From RGIG5612 sp017511185 (GTDB taxonomy: Bacteria; Bacillota; Clostridia; Lachnospirales; Lachnospiraceae), in contig JAFWLF010000085.1 of the NCBI GenBank assembly GCA_017511185.1, positions 82,556-146,555 on the forward strand: a stretch of DNA of 64,000 nucleotides, in the 5' to 3' direction. The notes beneath the pieces are model-generated. The model did not search any database. It saw only the letters and a list, made by a program, of their open reading frames with translations, and was not told where the DNA came from. Both the position numbers and the translations under genes were made by a program. How positions within the stretch are numbered: the stretch's first letter is position 1; each line of letters begins with the position of its first letter. Below are positions 53,255-61,842 of the stretch, piece after piece.

Positions 53255-53704
53255 ATGTTGTTACCAAGTATTTTCGGAGAAAGCTTACTGGATGATTGGC
53301 TGGATTTCCCTGACATGAGGGATTTCGGCAATGTTGAAAAGAAGCTGTACGGCAAAAATGCCGCCCACATCATGAAGACCGATGTGCATGAGCACGATGA
53401 AGGATTCGAGTTGGATATCGACCTTCCGGGATTCAAAAAAGAAGAGATTCAGATCGACCTGGAGAATGGTTACCTGACCATATCTGCAGCCAAAGGTCTG
53501 GAGAGCGATGAGAAGAATCAGAAAGGAAAACTGATCCGCAAGGAGCGTTATTCCGGCTCAATGCAGAGAAGCTTCTTCGTCGGCAAAGAGCTGAAAGAGG
53601 AAGATATCAAAGCCAAATTTGAAGATGGCGTTCTGAAATTATCTGTGCCTAAGAAGGAGGCAGAGAAAGTACCGGAGAAGAAACGGATCATGATCGAAGG
53701 ATGA
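53255..53704 (+). CDS. Small heat-shock protein, Hsp20/alpha-crystallin family
   Basis: 149 residues. The alpha-crystallin domain includes MKTDVHEHDEGFELDIDLPGFKKEEIQIDL (in part: ELDIDLPGFKKEEIQIDLE), GYLTISAAKG and the closing DGVLKLSVPKKE. It is an ATP-independent chaperone that holds unfolding proteins. The IxI tail is present as RIMI. AAGGAGG precedes ATG 53255. Control by CIRCE rather than by CtsR or a sigma factor is indicated by the operator upstream. Confidence 0.95.
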   Translation: MLLPSIFGESLLDDWLDFPDMRDFGNVEKKLYGKNAAHIMKTDVHEHDEGFELDIDLPGFKKEEIQIDLENGYLTISAAKGLESDEKNQKGKLIRKERYSGSMQRSFFVGKELKEEDIKAKFEDGVLKLSVPKKEAEKVPEKKRIMIEG

Positions 53705-53764
53705 TGTCACAGCCGTTGACGGATTCTTAAAACAAGAGTAAACTAAACCATAGTTAAGGCAACG

Positions 53765-53799
53765 GGGTCTTTAACATAGCTGTTAAAGATCCCGCTTTT
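53765..53799 (+). terminator. Terminator between hsp20 and asnB
   Basis: GGGTCTTTAACA pairs with TGTTAAAGATCCC (one bulged base), followed by GCTTTTC. It ends 19 nt before the asnB start, so it could also act as a leader structure for asnB. Confidence 0.6.
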
Positions 53800-53817
53800 C
53801 ATTTTTGGATTTGCAAA

Positions 53818-55644
53818 ATGTGCGGAATTGCAGGCTATGTCAGTGAAAACAAAATAGAGCCGGCTGTATTGAAAGCCATGACTGAACGGATCGCGCATCG
53901 CGGGCCGGATGGGGAAGGCTTTTTTGTGGACGATAAATGCGGCCTGGGACATCGGCGCCTGGCTATTATCGATCTGAAGACAGGCGACCAGCCAATCTAT
54001 AACGAAGACAAAACTATCGTCGTTGTCTTTAACGGCGAGATCTATAACTTCCAGACACTCAGGCAGGAGCTGGAGGAAAAAGGCCATCGCTTCCAGACAC
54101 AGACAGATACAGAAGTTCTTGTACACGGTTACGAGGAATGGGGCGGCGCGCTGACAGAAAAACTGCGCGGCATGTATGCGTTTGCCATCTGGGATACGGT
54201 AAAAGAAAGCCTTTTCCTGGCAAGAGATAAGTGGGGCATCAAGCCGCTTTATTATTATCAGACAGACCACAGCCTGCTGTTTGCATCGGAGATCAAAGCA
54301 TTCCTGGATCATCCGGATTTTCAGAAGCAGCTGAATGAAGAGATCCTGGCTGCTTATCTTTGCTTTAATTCCGTTCCGACGAAAGAGACGCTGTTCAAAA
54401 ACGTTTTCCGGTTGGAGCCGGGGCATCGGATGATGTATCAGGCCGGGAAGATCACGATCGAAAAATTCTTCGAGCTGGATCTGGATGATGCAGCCGCCAG
54501 CAAAACTTACGACCCTGAGGCAGCTGCACAGGAGATCCGCGCGGCAATGGAAGATTCCGTGAAAGCCCATGGGTTTGCGGATGTAGAAATAGGAGGGTTC
54601 TTATCCAGCGGCATCGACTCCTCCTATTTGGTTTCTTTGGCCAAACCGGACAAAACATTTACTGTCGGATACGATGACCCGAAATACGATGAGATCTCCT
54701 ACGCAAAAGATCTGGCAGAAAAGCTGCAGATCAAAAACTTCTCACGGACGATCACAAAAGAGGACTACATCAAAGCGTTTCCGGATATCGTTTATCACAT
54801 GGATGAGCCGTTAGCGGACCCATCCGCGATCGCTCTCTACTTTGTGGCGGAAACTGCAGCTAAACAGGTGAAGGTCGTGACCAGCGGGGAAGGCGCGGAT
54901 GAATTATTCGGCGGCTATCTGACTTATCGCGAAGAGATCGACCAGCAGGGCTATATGAAGATTCCGTTCCCGCTGCGGCGTGCGGCATCGGCCATCGCAG
55001 GACTTTTCCCAGAATTTCCCGGACGCAATTTTATCTACCGCAGAGGCAAAACGCTAGAAGAATATTACATCGGACTCGGCCGGGTGTTTGAAGACAAAGA
55101 AGCGGTATCGATCCTGAAAAATAAAACGCAGATCTCAACAAGGGAGATCTTAAAACCATATTATAAAGCACATGCGAAAGATTCCAATCTGGTCAAACGC
55201 CAGATCATCGATTATTATTTCTGGCTGGTCCGTGATTTCCTGCATGCAGTGGACCGCAATACGATGATGTTCGGCCTGGAGGCACGGACGCCGTTCCTGG
55301 ATGATGCGGTTTATAGTGTTGCACGTACACTTCCGCAGGAAGCGAAGATCAATAAAACAACCACCAAACCGGCGCTGCGGCTGGCGGCATCCAAAGTGAT
55401 CCCGAACGAAGCTTATAAAAAGAAAAAACTGGGGTTCCCGGTTCCGCTGCGGGAATGGATCAGGGAAGAGGATCTGTATCAAGAAATCAAAAGGGCTTTC
55501 AACAGCCCGGCAGCAGCGCGTTTCTTTGATGTTTCAAAGATCAACCGGCTGCTGGAGCAGCACAAGAGCGGCAAGAAAGACTGCTATAAAAAAGTGTGGA
55601 CCATCTACACCTTTTTGGTCTGGTATGAGCAGTTTTTTGAGTGA
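53818..55644 (+). CDS. asnB: Asparagine synthetase (glutamine-hydrolysing)
   Basis: 608 residues. The start is fixed by the catalytic cysteine MCGIAGYV, which must be residue 2 after Met removal. The glutaminase domain contains HRGPDGEGFF, RLAIIDLKTGDQPI and FNGEIYNFQTLR. The synthetase domain has the pyrophosphate loop GGFLSSGIDSSYL and TSGEGADELFGGYL. It makes asparagine from aspartate, glutamine and ATP, although some paralogues modify cell wall precursors. The ribosome site is weak (TTTGGA). Monocistronic. Confidence 0.95.
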   Translation: MCGIAGYVSENKIEPAVLKAMTERIAHRGPDGEGFFVDDKCGLGHRRLAIIDLKTGDQPIYNEDKTIVVVFNGEIYNFQTLRQELEEKGHRFQTQTDTEVLVHGYEEWGGALTEKLRGMYAFAIWDTVKESLFLARDKWGIKPLYYYQTDHSLLFASEIKAFLDHPDFQKQLNEEILAAYLCFNSVPTKETLFKNVFRLEPGHRMMYQAGKITIEKFFELDLDDAAASKTYDPEAAAQEIRAAMEDSVKAHGFADVEIGGFLSSGIDSSYLVSLAKPDKTFTVGYDDPKYDEISYAKDLAEKLQIKNFSRTITKEDYIKAFPDIVYHMDEPLADPSAIALYFVAETAAKQVKVVTSGEGADELFGGYLTYREEIDQQGYMKIPFPLRRAASAIAGLFPEFPGRNFIYRRGKTLEEYYIGLGRVFEDKEAVSILKNKTQISTREILKPYYKAHAKDSNLVKRQIIDYYFWLVRDFLHAVDRNTMMFGLEARTPFLDDAVYSVARTLPQEAKINKTTTKPALRLAASKVIPNEAYKKKKLGFPVPLREWIREEDLYQEIKRAFNSPAAARFFDVSKINRLLEQHKSGKKDCYKKVWTIYTFLVWYEQFFE

Positions 55645-55810
55645 CTTATTTCTTGAATTTTTCTGAAAAACACAATATATTAATCATAGAAACACAAACG
55701 TTCCGTTGGCGGGGTTTCGCCGATGAAACGGGTTTTCTGAAATAGAAGGGCAGGGAAGCAAAACGGATAAAGGGGTGTCCGGCTTCCAATGATTGGAAAG
55801 GAGATACGGT

Positions 55811-56203
55811 ATGGACATTAAAGCAAAAGTAGAAGAGATCCTTGCAAAGGTAAAAGGTGATGATGGATTCATTGCAAAATTCAAAGAGGATCCGATCAAG
55901 GCAATCGAAGCAATTATCGGCAAAGATCTGCCGGATGAGCAGCTGAAAGCTATCGTAGAAGGCGTCAAAGCAAAACTGTCTCTGGATAAAGACGGTGACG
56001 GCAAGCTGGATGTCGTGGAAGGTCTGGAAGAAAAAGCCGGTGACATCGGCGGCAAGATCAAAGACGCAGTTGGCGGCCTTGGCGACAAAGCTGGTGATCT
56101 GAAAGATAAGGTTGGAGATACAGCTGGCGATATCGGTGAGAAGATCGGAGATATTGCAGGCGGTATTGGCGAGAAACTGGGCGGCATCTTCAAAAAAGAC
56201 TGA
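55811..56203 (+). CDS. Small amphipathic repeat protein with EF-hand-like loop, candidate PHA granule protein
   Basis: 130 residues from ATG 55811, behind AAAGGAG; an upstream ATG in the frame has no site. The N-terminal half is helical (KVEEILAKVKGDDGFIAKF). Residues 58-70 read DKDGDGKLDVVEG, an EF-hand/dockerin-type calcium loop. The C-terminal half repeats an amphipathic motif of about 7-11 residues (GDKAGDLKDKVGDTAGDIGE; KIGDIAGGIGEKLGG), like apolipoprotein or phasin surface helices. The adjacent convergent phaC/phaE genes suggest it coats polyester granules. That role is inferred from position and composition only. Confidence 0.65.
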   Translation: MDIKAKVEEILAKVKGDDGFIAKFKEDPIKAIEAIIGKDLPDEQLKAIVEGVKAKLSLDKDGDGKLDVVEGLEEKAGDIGGKIKDAVGGLGDKAGDLKDKVGDTAGDIGEKIGDIAGGIGEKLGGIFKKD

Positions 56204-56248
56204 CGCGCAGCCGAATGCACAACCAAACGATTGACACACAGGTAATTA

Positions 56249-56277
56249 AAAAAGGGGCTCAGCAGAGCCCCTTTTTT
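56249..56277. terminator. Bidirectional terminator between the repeat protein gene and phaC
   Basis: AAGGGGCTC pairs with GAGCCCCTT around AGCA, with T6 to the right and A7 to the left. Confidence 0.9.
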
Positions 56278-56293
56278 ATGAATCGAAATTCGA

Positions 56294-57451
56294 TTATTTA
56301 GATCTTTCCTTCAGCCAGTCGATGATGCCAGGAATGATTTCCTTGCGGGATCTGGAAGAAGTGAACATTCCGATGTGGCCTGTTGCGAAGTGCAGGAATG
56401 TCTTGTCTTTGCTTCCAAGAGCATCCATGAACGGTTCGCTTGCGGACAGCGGAACCAGGTGATCTCTGTCTGCGCATGCGCAAAGGACAGGAACCTTGAT
56501 GTTCTTCAGGTTAACTTTGTTGCCGCCAAGTTCAAGCTCGCCCTTGATCAGCTTGTTGTCCTGATACATATCTTTGATGAACTGGGACAGAGTAGCACCA
56601 ACCTGTGCCGGGCTGTCGAATGTCCATCTCTCCATACGGATGAAGTTCGTCAGATAATCTTTGTCCATCCACTTGTCTGTCATGCCGACGTATTTATCCA
56701 TCGTCAGAGCCAGCGGTTTCAGGATCAGGTAAGCAACGTTCATAACATCGCCAGGAACAACACCGTCATAAGCTTCGATCAGAGAATCGATGTTCATGAA
56801 GCGGCTCCAGCGGAACAGCATACCATCGTTGGAAGAGAAGTCGATCGGAACAACCAGAGTAACCAGGTTCTTGATCTTCTCCTGATGCAGTGCAGTGTAG
56901 ATGGTAGAGAATGTACCGCCCTGGCAGATACCAAGGATGTTGATCTTGTCTTTCTTGGTCTCTTTGCGGATGAAGTCTACACACTCGTCCATGTACCAGT
57001 TGATGTGGTCATCCAGAGTCAGATACATATCTTCAGCTGTCGGATAACCCCAGTCGATGATGTAAACATCCAGACCTGCTTCCAGGAAGCTCTTGATAAC
57101 GCTGCGGTCCGGCTGCAGATCCAGCATGTACTGGCGGTTAACCAGTGCGTAGGTGATCAGCAGAGGAACTTTCACTTTTTTGCTTGCCGGAACCAGTGGG
57201 ACATAATGGAACAGTCTCATCTTGCCAATGCGAAGAACTTCTTCTTTTTCAAGCTGATCGCTTTCCACATCTTCTGGTTTCAGGCTGAGCAGTGTCTGCA
57301 TTCCGTTCAGGATGTTCTCCTGCATTTCCTGCATCTGCTCCATGTATTTTGCAGGGTCAAACTGCTGGGTAAGAGCTACAGCATTCTCCATCCAGTCTTT
57401 CTGGAATTCCTGATACTGTGCAAGGCTTTTCTCAAAAATGTTCTCGCTCAT
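56294..57451 (-). CDS. phaC: Class III poly(3-hydroxyalkanoate) synthase, PhaC subunit
   Basis: 385 residues, the short length of class III PhaC. The lipase-like box has a cysteine nucleophile: GICQGGTFSTIY. The acid is expected in CACADRDHLVPL and the histidine in FATGHIGMF. It polymerises 3-hydroxyacyl-CoA into polyester on granules, in complex with PhaE. Its start overlaps the phaE stop by 1 nt (TAATG), as expected for an obligate heterodimer. PHA synthase is uncommon among Clostridia of the gut. Confidence 0.95.
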   Translation of the reverse strand: MSENIFEKSLAQYQEFQKDWMENAVALTQQFDPAKYMEQMQEMQENILNGMQTLLSLKPEDVESDQLEKEEVLRIGKMRLFHYVPLVPASKKVKVPLLITYALVNRQYMLDLQPDRSVIKSFLEAGLDVYIIDWGYPTAEDMYLTLDDHINWYMDECVDFIRKETKKDKINILGICQGGTFSTIYTALHQEKIKNLVTLVVPIDFSSNDGMLFRWSRFMNIDSLIEAYDGVVPGDVMNVAYLILKPLALTMDKYVGMTDKWMDKDYLTNFIRMERWTFDSPAQVGATLSQFIKDMYQDNKLIKGELELGGNKVNLKNIKVPVLCACADRDHLVPLSASEPFMDALGSKDKTFLHFATGHIGMFTSSRSRKEIIPGIIDWLKERSK

Positions 57452-58905
57452 TATTTCTTACCTCCCTTTTCTTCTAAAGCAGCTACTGCTTTCTTTAAAT
57501 CGCGAACTTCTTTACGCAGATCATAAACAGTTCTGTAAAGGCTCTTCATATCTGTGTTTGTCGGGATCGGTAAGAATGCAAGCATGCGCTCGTAAACTTT
57601 GTTCTGTGCGATCATGTACTGTGCATATCTGTCAGAGAAGTCATCGAAAACTTTTGCAAACTCATCAGTTGAAAGAAGTTTCTCGTATGCATCTTCTGTA
57701 ACGGAATACCATACATTGTAGAAATCACGGAAGGTTGTCAGGGAGACGCCTTCTTTCAGGTCCTCCTGAACTTTTTCTGCGATCTTCTCAAAGCTTTCCT
57801 GTCCGGTCTTGTTGATGACTGCCATCAGCTCGCCCATGGAGATCATAGCTTTGTTCCATGTGTTCATAGCTTTCATGTAGTCTTCGTTAGCTTCGCGGTT
57901 CAGGCCCATGCCGTAGATGGTGAAGTATTTTTCAACGCTCTCAGCATATTTGTCCTGATACTGTTTGAAGAAGTCGATGTAAGCATCCGGATCACCTTTT
58001 GCAAGACGCTCCATGATATCAGTGTCGATCTCAACCCATGGAGATACGAACTGTTTGTAGTACTCAACCATCATGTTCATGAAGTCGGTCGGTTTTGCCA
58101 GGAATGCCTGAACGTTCTCCGGGAACAGACCCTTCAGAATGTCAGCCATAACATCGTTGAACTTCTGCTGGAAATCCTGAACCATAGCGGTCGGATCACC
58201 AAAGCTCTTCCACATATCAAATACCTTTGTGAAAGCTTCGAAGCCAGGAACCTTGAATGGAGCCAGCTCAGCGAATTTTTCCGGATTCGGCATCATCTTT
58301 GCGAAAGAATCCCAGTAGTTGTTCATGCCAGGGAACATGGTCGGGAAGGATTTCCAGTACTCGCTCATGTTCGGAAGCATCTTCTGGAAGCTCTGCCAGT
58401 ACTCACCCATGTTAGGCATGTTCTCGGTGAAGCCTTTCCAGTACTCCATGAACGGATTCTTCTCAGCAAATTCTTTCCATGTTTCCATCATTTTGTCTAC
58501 GTCAGCAAAATTCTTCCAGTATTCCATCATCTTGTCAGCATCAGCAAACTGTTTCCAATAATCCATCATTTTTGCAGCGTCAGCGAAGTTTTTCCAATAG
58601 TCCATCATCTGTGCTGCGGTTGGCATGTTCTTGAAATAGTCCATACCCGGCATTTTGTCAGCAAAGTCTTTCCAGTAATCCATAACCGGATTCATGGCTG
58701 TGACAGCTGGCATGGAAGATGCCATAGTCTTCCAATAGTTCTCTACGTTCGGAACCATTGCTTCCATTGCCTTGGTGTATGTTTCAGCACCAGGAATGTT
58801 CTTAGCGATTGCTTTGTAAGCGTCGCTGTTCAGCATCTGATCCATGTTGTCATTCCACAGTTTGAAAAACTGCTCCTGATAATCCATAAACGGATTGTTG
58901 CTCAT
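57451..58905 (-). CDS. phaE: PhaE subunit of class III PHA synthase with aromatic tandem repeats
   Basis: 484 residues, longer than typical PhaE (about 350). The C-terminus (FLPIPTNTDMKSLYRTVYDL, then RKEVRDLKKAVAALEEK) matches the PhaE family, which activates PhaC. The N-terminal half holds a run of about ten imperfect 14-15 residue repeats with the core YWKxFA: MMDYWKNFADA, MMDYWKQFADA, MMEYWKNFADV, FMEYWKGFTEN, MGEYWQSFQK, MSEYWKSFPT, MNNYWDSFAK and others. Such Trp/Tyr/Phe/Met-rich repeats may bind the granule surface. The extended repeat region is unusual. Confidence 0.9.
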   Translation of the reverse strand: MSNNPFMDYQEQFFKLWNDNMDQMLNSDAYKAIAKNIPGAETYTKAMEAMVPNVENYWKTMASSMPAVTAMNPVMDYWKDFADKMPGMDYFKNMPTAAQMMDYWKNFADAAKMMDYWKQFADADKMMEYWKNFADVDKMMETWKEFAEKNPFMEYWKGFTENMPNMGEYWQSFQKMLPNMSEYWKSFPTMFPGMNNYWDSFAKMMPNPEKFAELAPFKVPGFEAFTKVFDMWKSFGDPTAMVQDFQQKFNDVMADILKGLFPENVQAFLAKPTDFMNMMVEYYKQFVSPWVEIDTDIMERLAKGDPDAYIDFFKQYQDKYAESVEKYFTIYGMGLNREANEDYMKAMNTWNKAMISMGELMAVINKTGQESFEKIAEKVQEDLKEGVSLTTFRDFYNVWYSVTEDAYEKLLSTDEFAKVFDDFSDRYAQYMIAQNKVYERMLAFLPIPTNTDMKSLYRTVYDLRKEVRDLKKAVAALEEKGGKK

Positions 58906-58943
58906 GATTTATTTCCTCCTACTTTGATTAAAAAAACTGCGGG

Positions 58944-59360
58944 TTAGTTAGCTTTTGGCGGCATAACAGTTGCCGTTCCTTTGATAACAACATCACCATT
59001 CTGATTGGTAACGGTAGTGTCAAGGATAAGTCTGTTCTTTTCTTCGATGCGCTCTGTGACAGTAGCAGTAGCTGTAACCGTATCGCCAATGAATACCGGT
59101 TTCACAAATTTGAGTTCCTGTCCCAGGTAGATCGTGCCAGGTCCCGGAAGATGCATTCCCAGTACACAGGAGATAAATCCTGCAGAGAGCATACCGTGTG
59201 CGATGCGCTGTCCGAACATGCCTTCTTTTGCTGCTTCAGCATTGATGTGTGCCGGATTCATGTCACCACTGATACCTGCATACAGGATGATATCTGTTTC
59301 AGTAACTGTCTTGGTGAATGATGCGGAATCGCCAACCTGAATAGTATCAATTGTTCTCAT
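58944..59360 (-). CDS. phaJ: MaoC-like (R)-specific enoyl-CoA hydratase, PhaJ type
   Basis: 138 residues from ATG 59360, behind TAGGAGGAA; a longer open frame exists without a site. The hydratase 2 motif is YAGISGDMNPAHINAEAA followed by QRIAHGML, with the catalytic Asp and His. It hydrates 2-enoyl-CoA to (R)-3-hydroxyacyl-CoA, the substrate of PHA synthase. It is the first gene of the phaJ-phaE-phaC operon, 38 nt before phaE. This links fatty acyl-CoA metabolism to polymer formation. Confidence 0.92.
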   Translation of the reverse strand: MRTIDTIQVGDSASFTKTVTETDIILYAGISGDMNPAHINAEAAKEGMFGQRIAHGMLSAGFISCVLGMHLPGPGTIYLGQELKFVKPVFIGDTVTATATVTERIEEKNRLILDTTVTNQNGDVVIKGTATVMPPKAN

Positions 59361-59430
59361 AGTTGTTCCTCCTAAAAAAATTAAAGCGTGGTCCAATTTT
59401 CTGTTCCTAAAAATTACGCAACTAAAATAC

Positions 59431-59490
59431 ATAAGGCGAGATTCGCCCAACCTTATACAAAATAGTAATATGTTTTTTTTGAAAACACAA
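59431..59490 (-). promoter_or_regulatory. Promoter and dyad operator of the phaJEC operon
   Basis: On the minus strand TTGTGT (59490-59485), 17-bp spacer, TACTAT (59467-59462). Just downstream is an imperfect palindrome (59431-59456) with arms GGCGA/TCGCC inside ATAA/TTAT, placed where a repressor could block initiation. The rest of the 59361-59712 gap is AT-rich with several A and T runs and no other recognisable signal. Confidence 0.5.
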
Positions 59491-59712
59491 CAGACTATTA
59501 CGAGTCAAATGACTACAAAGCAACGGTATTTTTAAAACTGTTGATTATTTTCGACAACTTTTAGTAATTTTTCATAAAAAATTTTTTTATTTTTGTATGT
59601 GTCGTAAAAATTCAGCATTTTTATTTTCTAATTTTGAATCAGGTCATTCAGGCAAAAAAATAGTTGCATACTGCCGGATTATCTTTAGAATAAAAACGAC
59701 AAAAGCAACAGG

Positions 59713-60744
59713 ATGGGAAAAATGGAACAATACAAACAACAGATCATAGAGACGGAACGAATAAAGACAGCTTATTACCGGGTAGGAGAAGGAAACAAAA
59801 AGAAACTGCTTGTTTTGCATGGCAATCTTTCCTCCTCGGTATTTTTTATGCCGCTTGCACCATATTTGGAAAAGGACTATGACATCGCAGTCCCGGACCT
59901 TAGATGCTTTGGAAACACACAGCCGCTTCCGGTCGATGCGACAAGAGGTTACCGTGACTGGAGCGATGACATCTACGCATTCTGCCAGGCCATCGGCTGG
60001 AAACACTTTACACTTTTGGGATGGTCCATGGGCGGCGACATTGCAATGCAGTTTGTGATCGATCATGGCAAGATGGTGGACAGACTGGTATTAGTTGCGC
60101 CGGGATCTCCGTATGGATTTGGCGGAACGATCGATGAAAAAGGAACACCGCATTCTCCGCTGGGATTAGGATCCGGCGGCGGCAGCGCCAATCCTGCATT
60201 GCTCTTCCCGACAAGTATGGGAAGCCGCCTGGTGCTGCGCGATCTGCTGAACCGTTTCTTATTCCGGCCGGAATTCCGGATGAGTCTGGAATGGGAGAAC
60301 CGGTTTATTGATGCTACATCGCAGATGCGGATCGGCATTGATTATTATCCGGGCAATTATGAAACATGCGCTAAATGGCCGTATGTAGTTGCAGGAGATA
60401 AGGGCGTCTTAAATACGATGAGCCCTAAATACGGCAACCTGGAAGCCTTTCTGGATATAGAGAAAAAACCGGAAGTACTCTGGATCCACGGTGACTGTGA
60501 TAAGATCGTTTCGGATGAGTCGATGATGGAGTTCGGGTATCTTGGCAAGATCGGTATGGTGCCTGGCTGGCCGGGAGAAGATGAATACCCGCCTCAGCCA
60601 ATGATCAAACAGACACGCTACTTTTTTGAGCAGTATAAAAAGAAGGGCGGATTATATGTGGAGGCACAGATCCCGGGCGGACATGTCTGCATCCTGGAAT
60701 CGCCGGTGCATTTCATTGGTGCGCTGAATGCGTTTGTAAAGTAA
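59713..60744 (+). CDS. Alpha/beta hydrolase, possibly a PHA or oligomer depolymerase
   Basis: 343 residues. HGN oxyanion segment LLVLHGNLSSS, nucleophile elbow GWSMGG (Ser105), acid in WIHGDCDKIV, and histidine in PGGHVCILESP. The overall shape is a cytoplasmic esterase. Divergent from the phaJEC operon, so an intracellular polyhydroxyalkanoate depolymerase or hydroxyacyl ester hydrolase is a reasonable guess, unproven by sequence. ATG 59713 has a weak site; ATG 59722 is an alternative. Confidence 0.8.
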   Translation: MGKMEQYKQQIIETERIKTAYYRVGEGNKKKLLVLHGNLSSSVFFMPLAPYLEKDYDIAVPDLRCFGNTQPLPVDATRGYRDWSDDIYAFCQAIGWKHFTLLGWSMGGDIAMQFVIDHGKMVDRLVLVAPGSPYGFGGTIDEKGTPHSPLGLGSGGGSANPALLFPTSMGSRLVLRDLLNRFLFRPEFRMSLEWENRFIDATSQMRIGIDYYPGNYETCAKWPYVVAGDKGVLNTMSPKYGNLEAFLDIEKKPEVLWIHGDCDKIVSDESMMEFGYLGKIGMVPGWPGEDEYPPQPMIKQTRYFFEQYKKKGGLYVEAQIPGGHVCILESPVHFIGALNAFVK

Positions 60745-60781
60745 AGAATTTCTGCGCGTAAGCGAAAAAAGATATCGAAAA

Positions 60782-60813
60782 AAAGAAATCTGCCGAAGCA
60801 GATTTCTTTTTTT
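60782..60813. terminator. Terminator after the hydrolase gene
   Basis: AAAGAAATCTGC pairs with GCAGATTTCTTT around CGAA, followed by T-rich sequence; it could serve both this gene and the convergent lipoprotein gene that ends at 60860. Confidence 0.85.
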
Positions 60814-60859
60814 GTATGTAGTGTTCTAAAAGTTTTCAGGAAAGAAAACTCTATTAGCG

Positions 60860-61630
60860 TTATCCAATATAGGAAAGCAGATCTAAAACAGCGCAGTTTG
60901 TGATCTCAGCATTTCCTTCCAGATCCTGATAAACATCAACGATGTAAAGTGCAGAAACCGGAGTCTCTGTTACAGTCTCGCCGTAGCAGAGATATTTGTA
61001 ATTCTTGCCTGCAACGACCTGTGTTCCTAACAGGGAGAGAGGTTTCAGATTGACGCCGACAAAATTCTGTGCAGCATTATCGAAAGCGGCCTGTGCATCT
61101 TCATACGGCATCATGATCGGCTTTCCGCCAGGAAGGGTGATCTCCCATGCGCCGACAGCGGCTGCTGCATCGACGTTATCCTTCACGTTCAGATTTGTCA
61201 GATCAATTTCTGTTACTTTGGAAACACTGGCTTCGCCCTGCAGATCCTGATAAACGACAACGACTGCCCAATGAGGGATCGGTTTGGATGTGACTGGAGT
61301 CGCCTTGCAGAGATATGCATAGTTTTTACCGGATACAAGCTGTGTTGCAAGAACTGCAGCAGGTTCATAACCTACACCGGTGAAGCCTTCCATTGCTTTA
61401 TCAAAGATGGCCTTATCTTCCTCAGTCAGAGAAACGCTCAGATCCGGGGTCAGTGTCCATCCGCCTAAAAGAGCCATGCCGGCAGAGCTTCCGCCTTCAT
61501 CACCTGCGAGCGCACCGGATGCAGCAGATGAGCCATCAGGAACATCGGCAGGTTCTTTTTTACCGCAGGCTGCAAGCAGAAGTGTTGCGCTCAGCGCACC
61601 AACCAGCAGGATCACAATTGCTTTTTTCAT
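60860..61630 (-). CDS. Lipoprotein with two cystatin-like domains
   Basis: 256 residues from ATG 61630, preceded by GGAGGAAAAG. Lipobox LLAAC near residue 22. Two homologous domains of about 95 residues follow. Each has a long helix (IFDKAMEGFTGVGYEP; AFDNAAQNFVGVNLKP) and then a strand with the cystatin motif QxVxG: TQLVSGKNYAYLC and TQVVAGKNYKYLC, then YQDLQGEASVS / YQDLEGNAEIT. This is the cystatin fold of cysteine protease inhibitors. Inhibitory action is inferred; the same fold occurs in non-inhibitory proteins. Confidence 0.75.
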   Translation of the reverse strand: MKKAIVILLVGALSATLLLAACGKKEPADVPDGSSAASGALAGDEGGSSAGMALLGGWTLTPDLSVSLTEEDKAIFDKAMEGFTGVGYEPAAVLATQLVSGKNYAYLCKATPVTSKPIPHWAVVVVYQDLQGEASVSKVTEIDLTNLNVKDNVDAAAAVGAWEITLPGGKPIMMPYEDAQAAFDNAAQNFVGVNLKPLSLLGTQVVAGKNYKYLCYGETVTETPVSALYIVDVYQDLEGNAEITNCAVLDLLSYIG

Positions 61631-61730
61631 TTTTCTTTTCCTCCATGTAATCATTAAAACTGAATTACAGAAATAATTCTTATTTTATCATCCGGGAGCT
61701 CCGAAAATGTTAACTTATCCTATTCTGTAA

Positions 61731-61759
61731 TTGTGATAAAACGATGAATATATTATAAT
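61731..61759 (+). promoter_or_regulatory. Sigma-A promoter of the lipoprotein gene at 61843
   Basis: TTGTGA (61731-61736), 17-bp spacer, TATAAT (61754-61759), 84 nt before the start codon. Confidence 0.65.
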
Positions 61760-61842
61760 TCTTTTGTGAAAGATTGTAACTGTTTTTATTGTAGTTTTTA
61801 GCACTCTAGAAGCTGAAAAAGGATTGCCAAAGGAGAAGGATT

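Noticed and set aside
56375..57526. 383-codon plus-strand frame opposite phaC
   Set aside because: Shadow of phaC; no domain, poor ribosome site, and phaC motifs are unambiguous.
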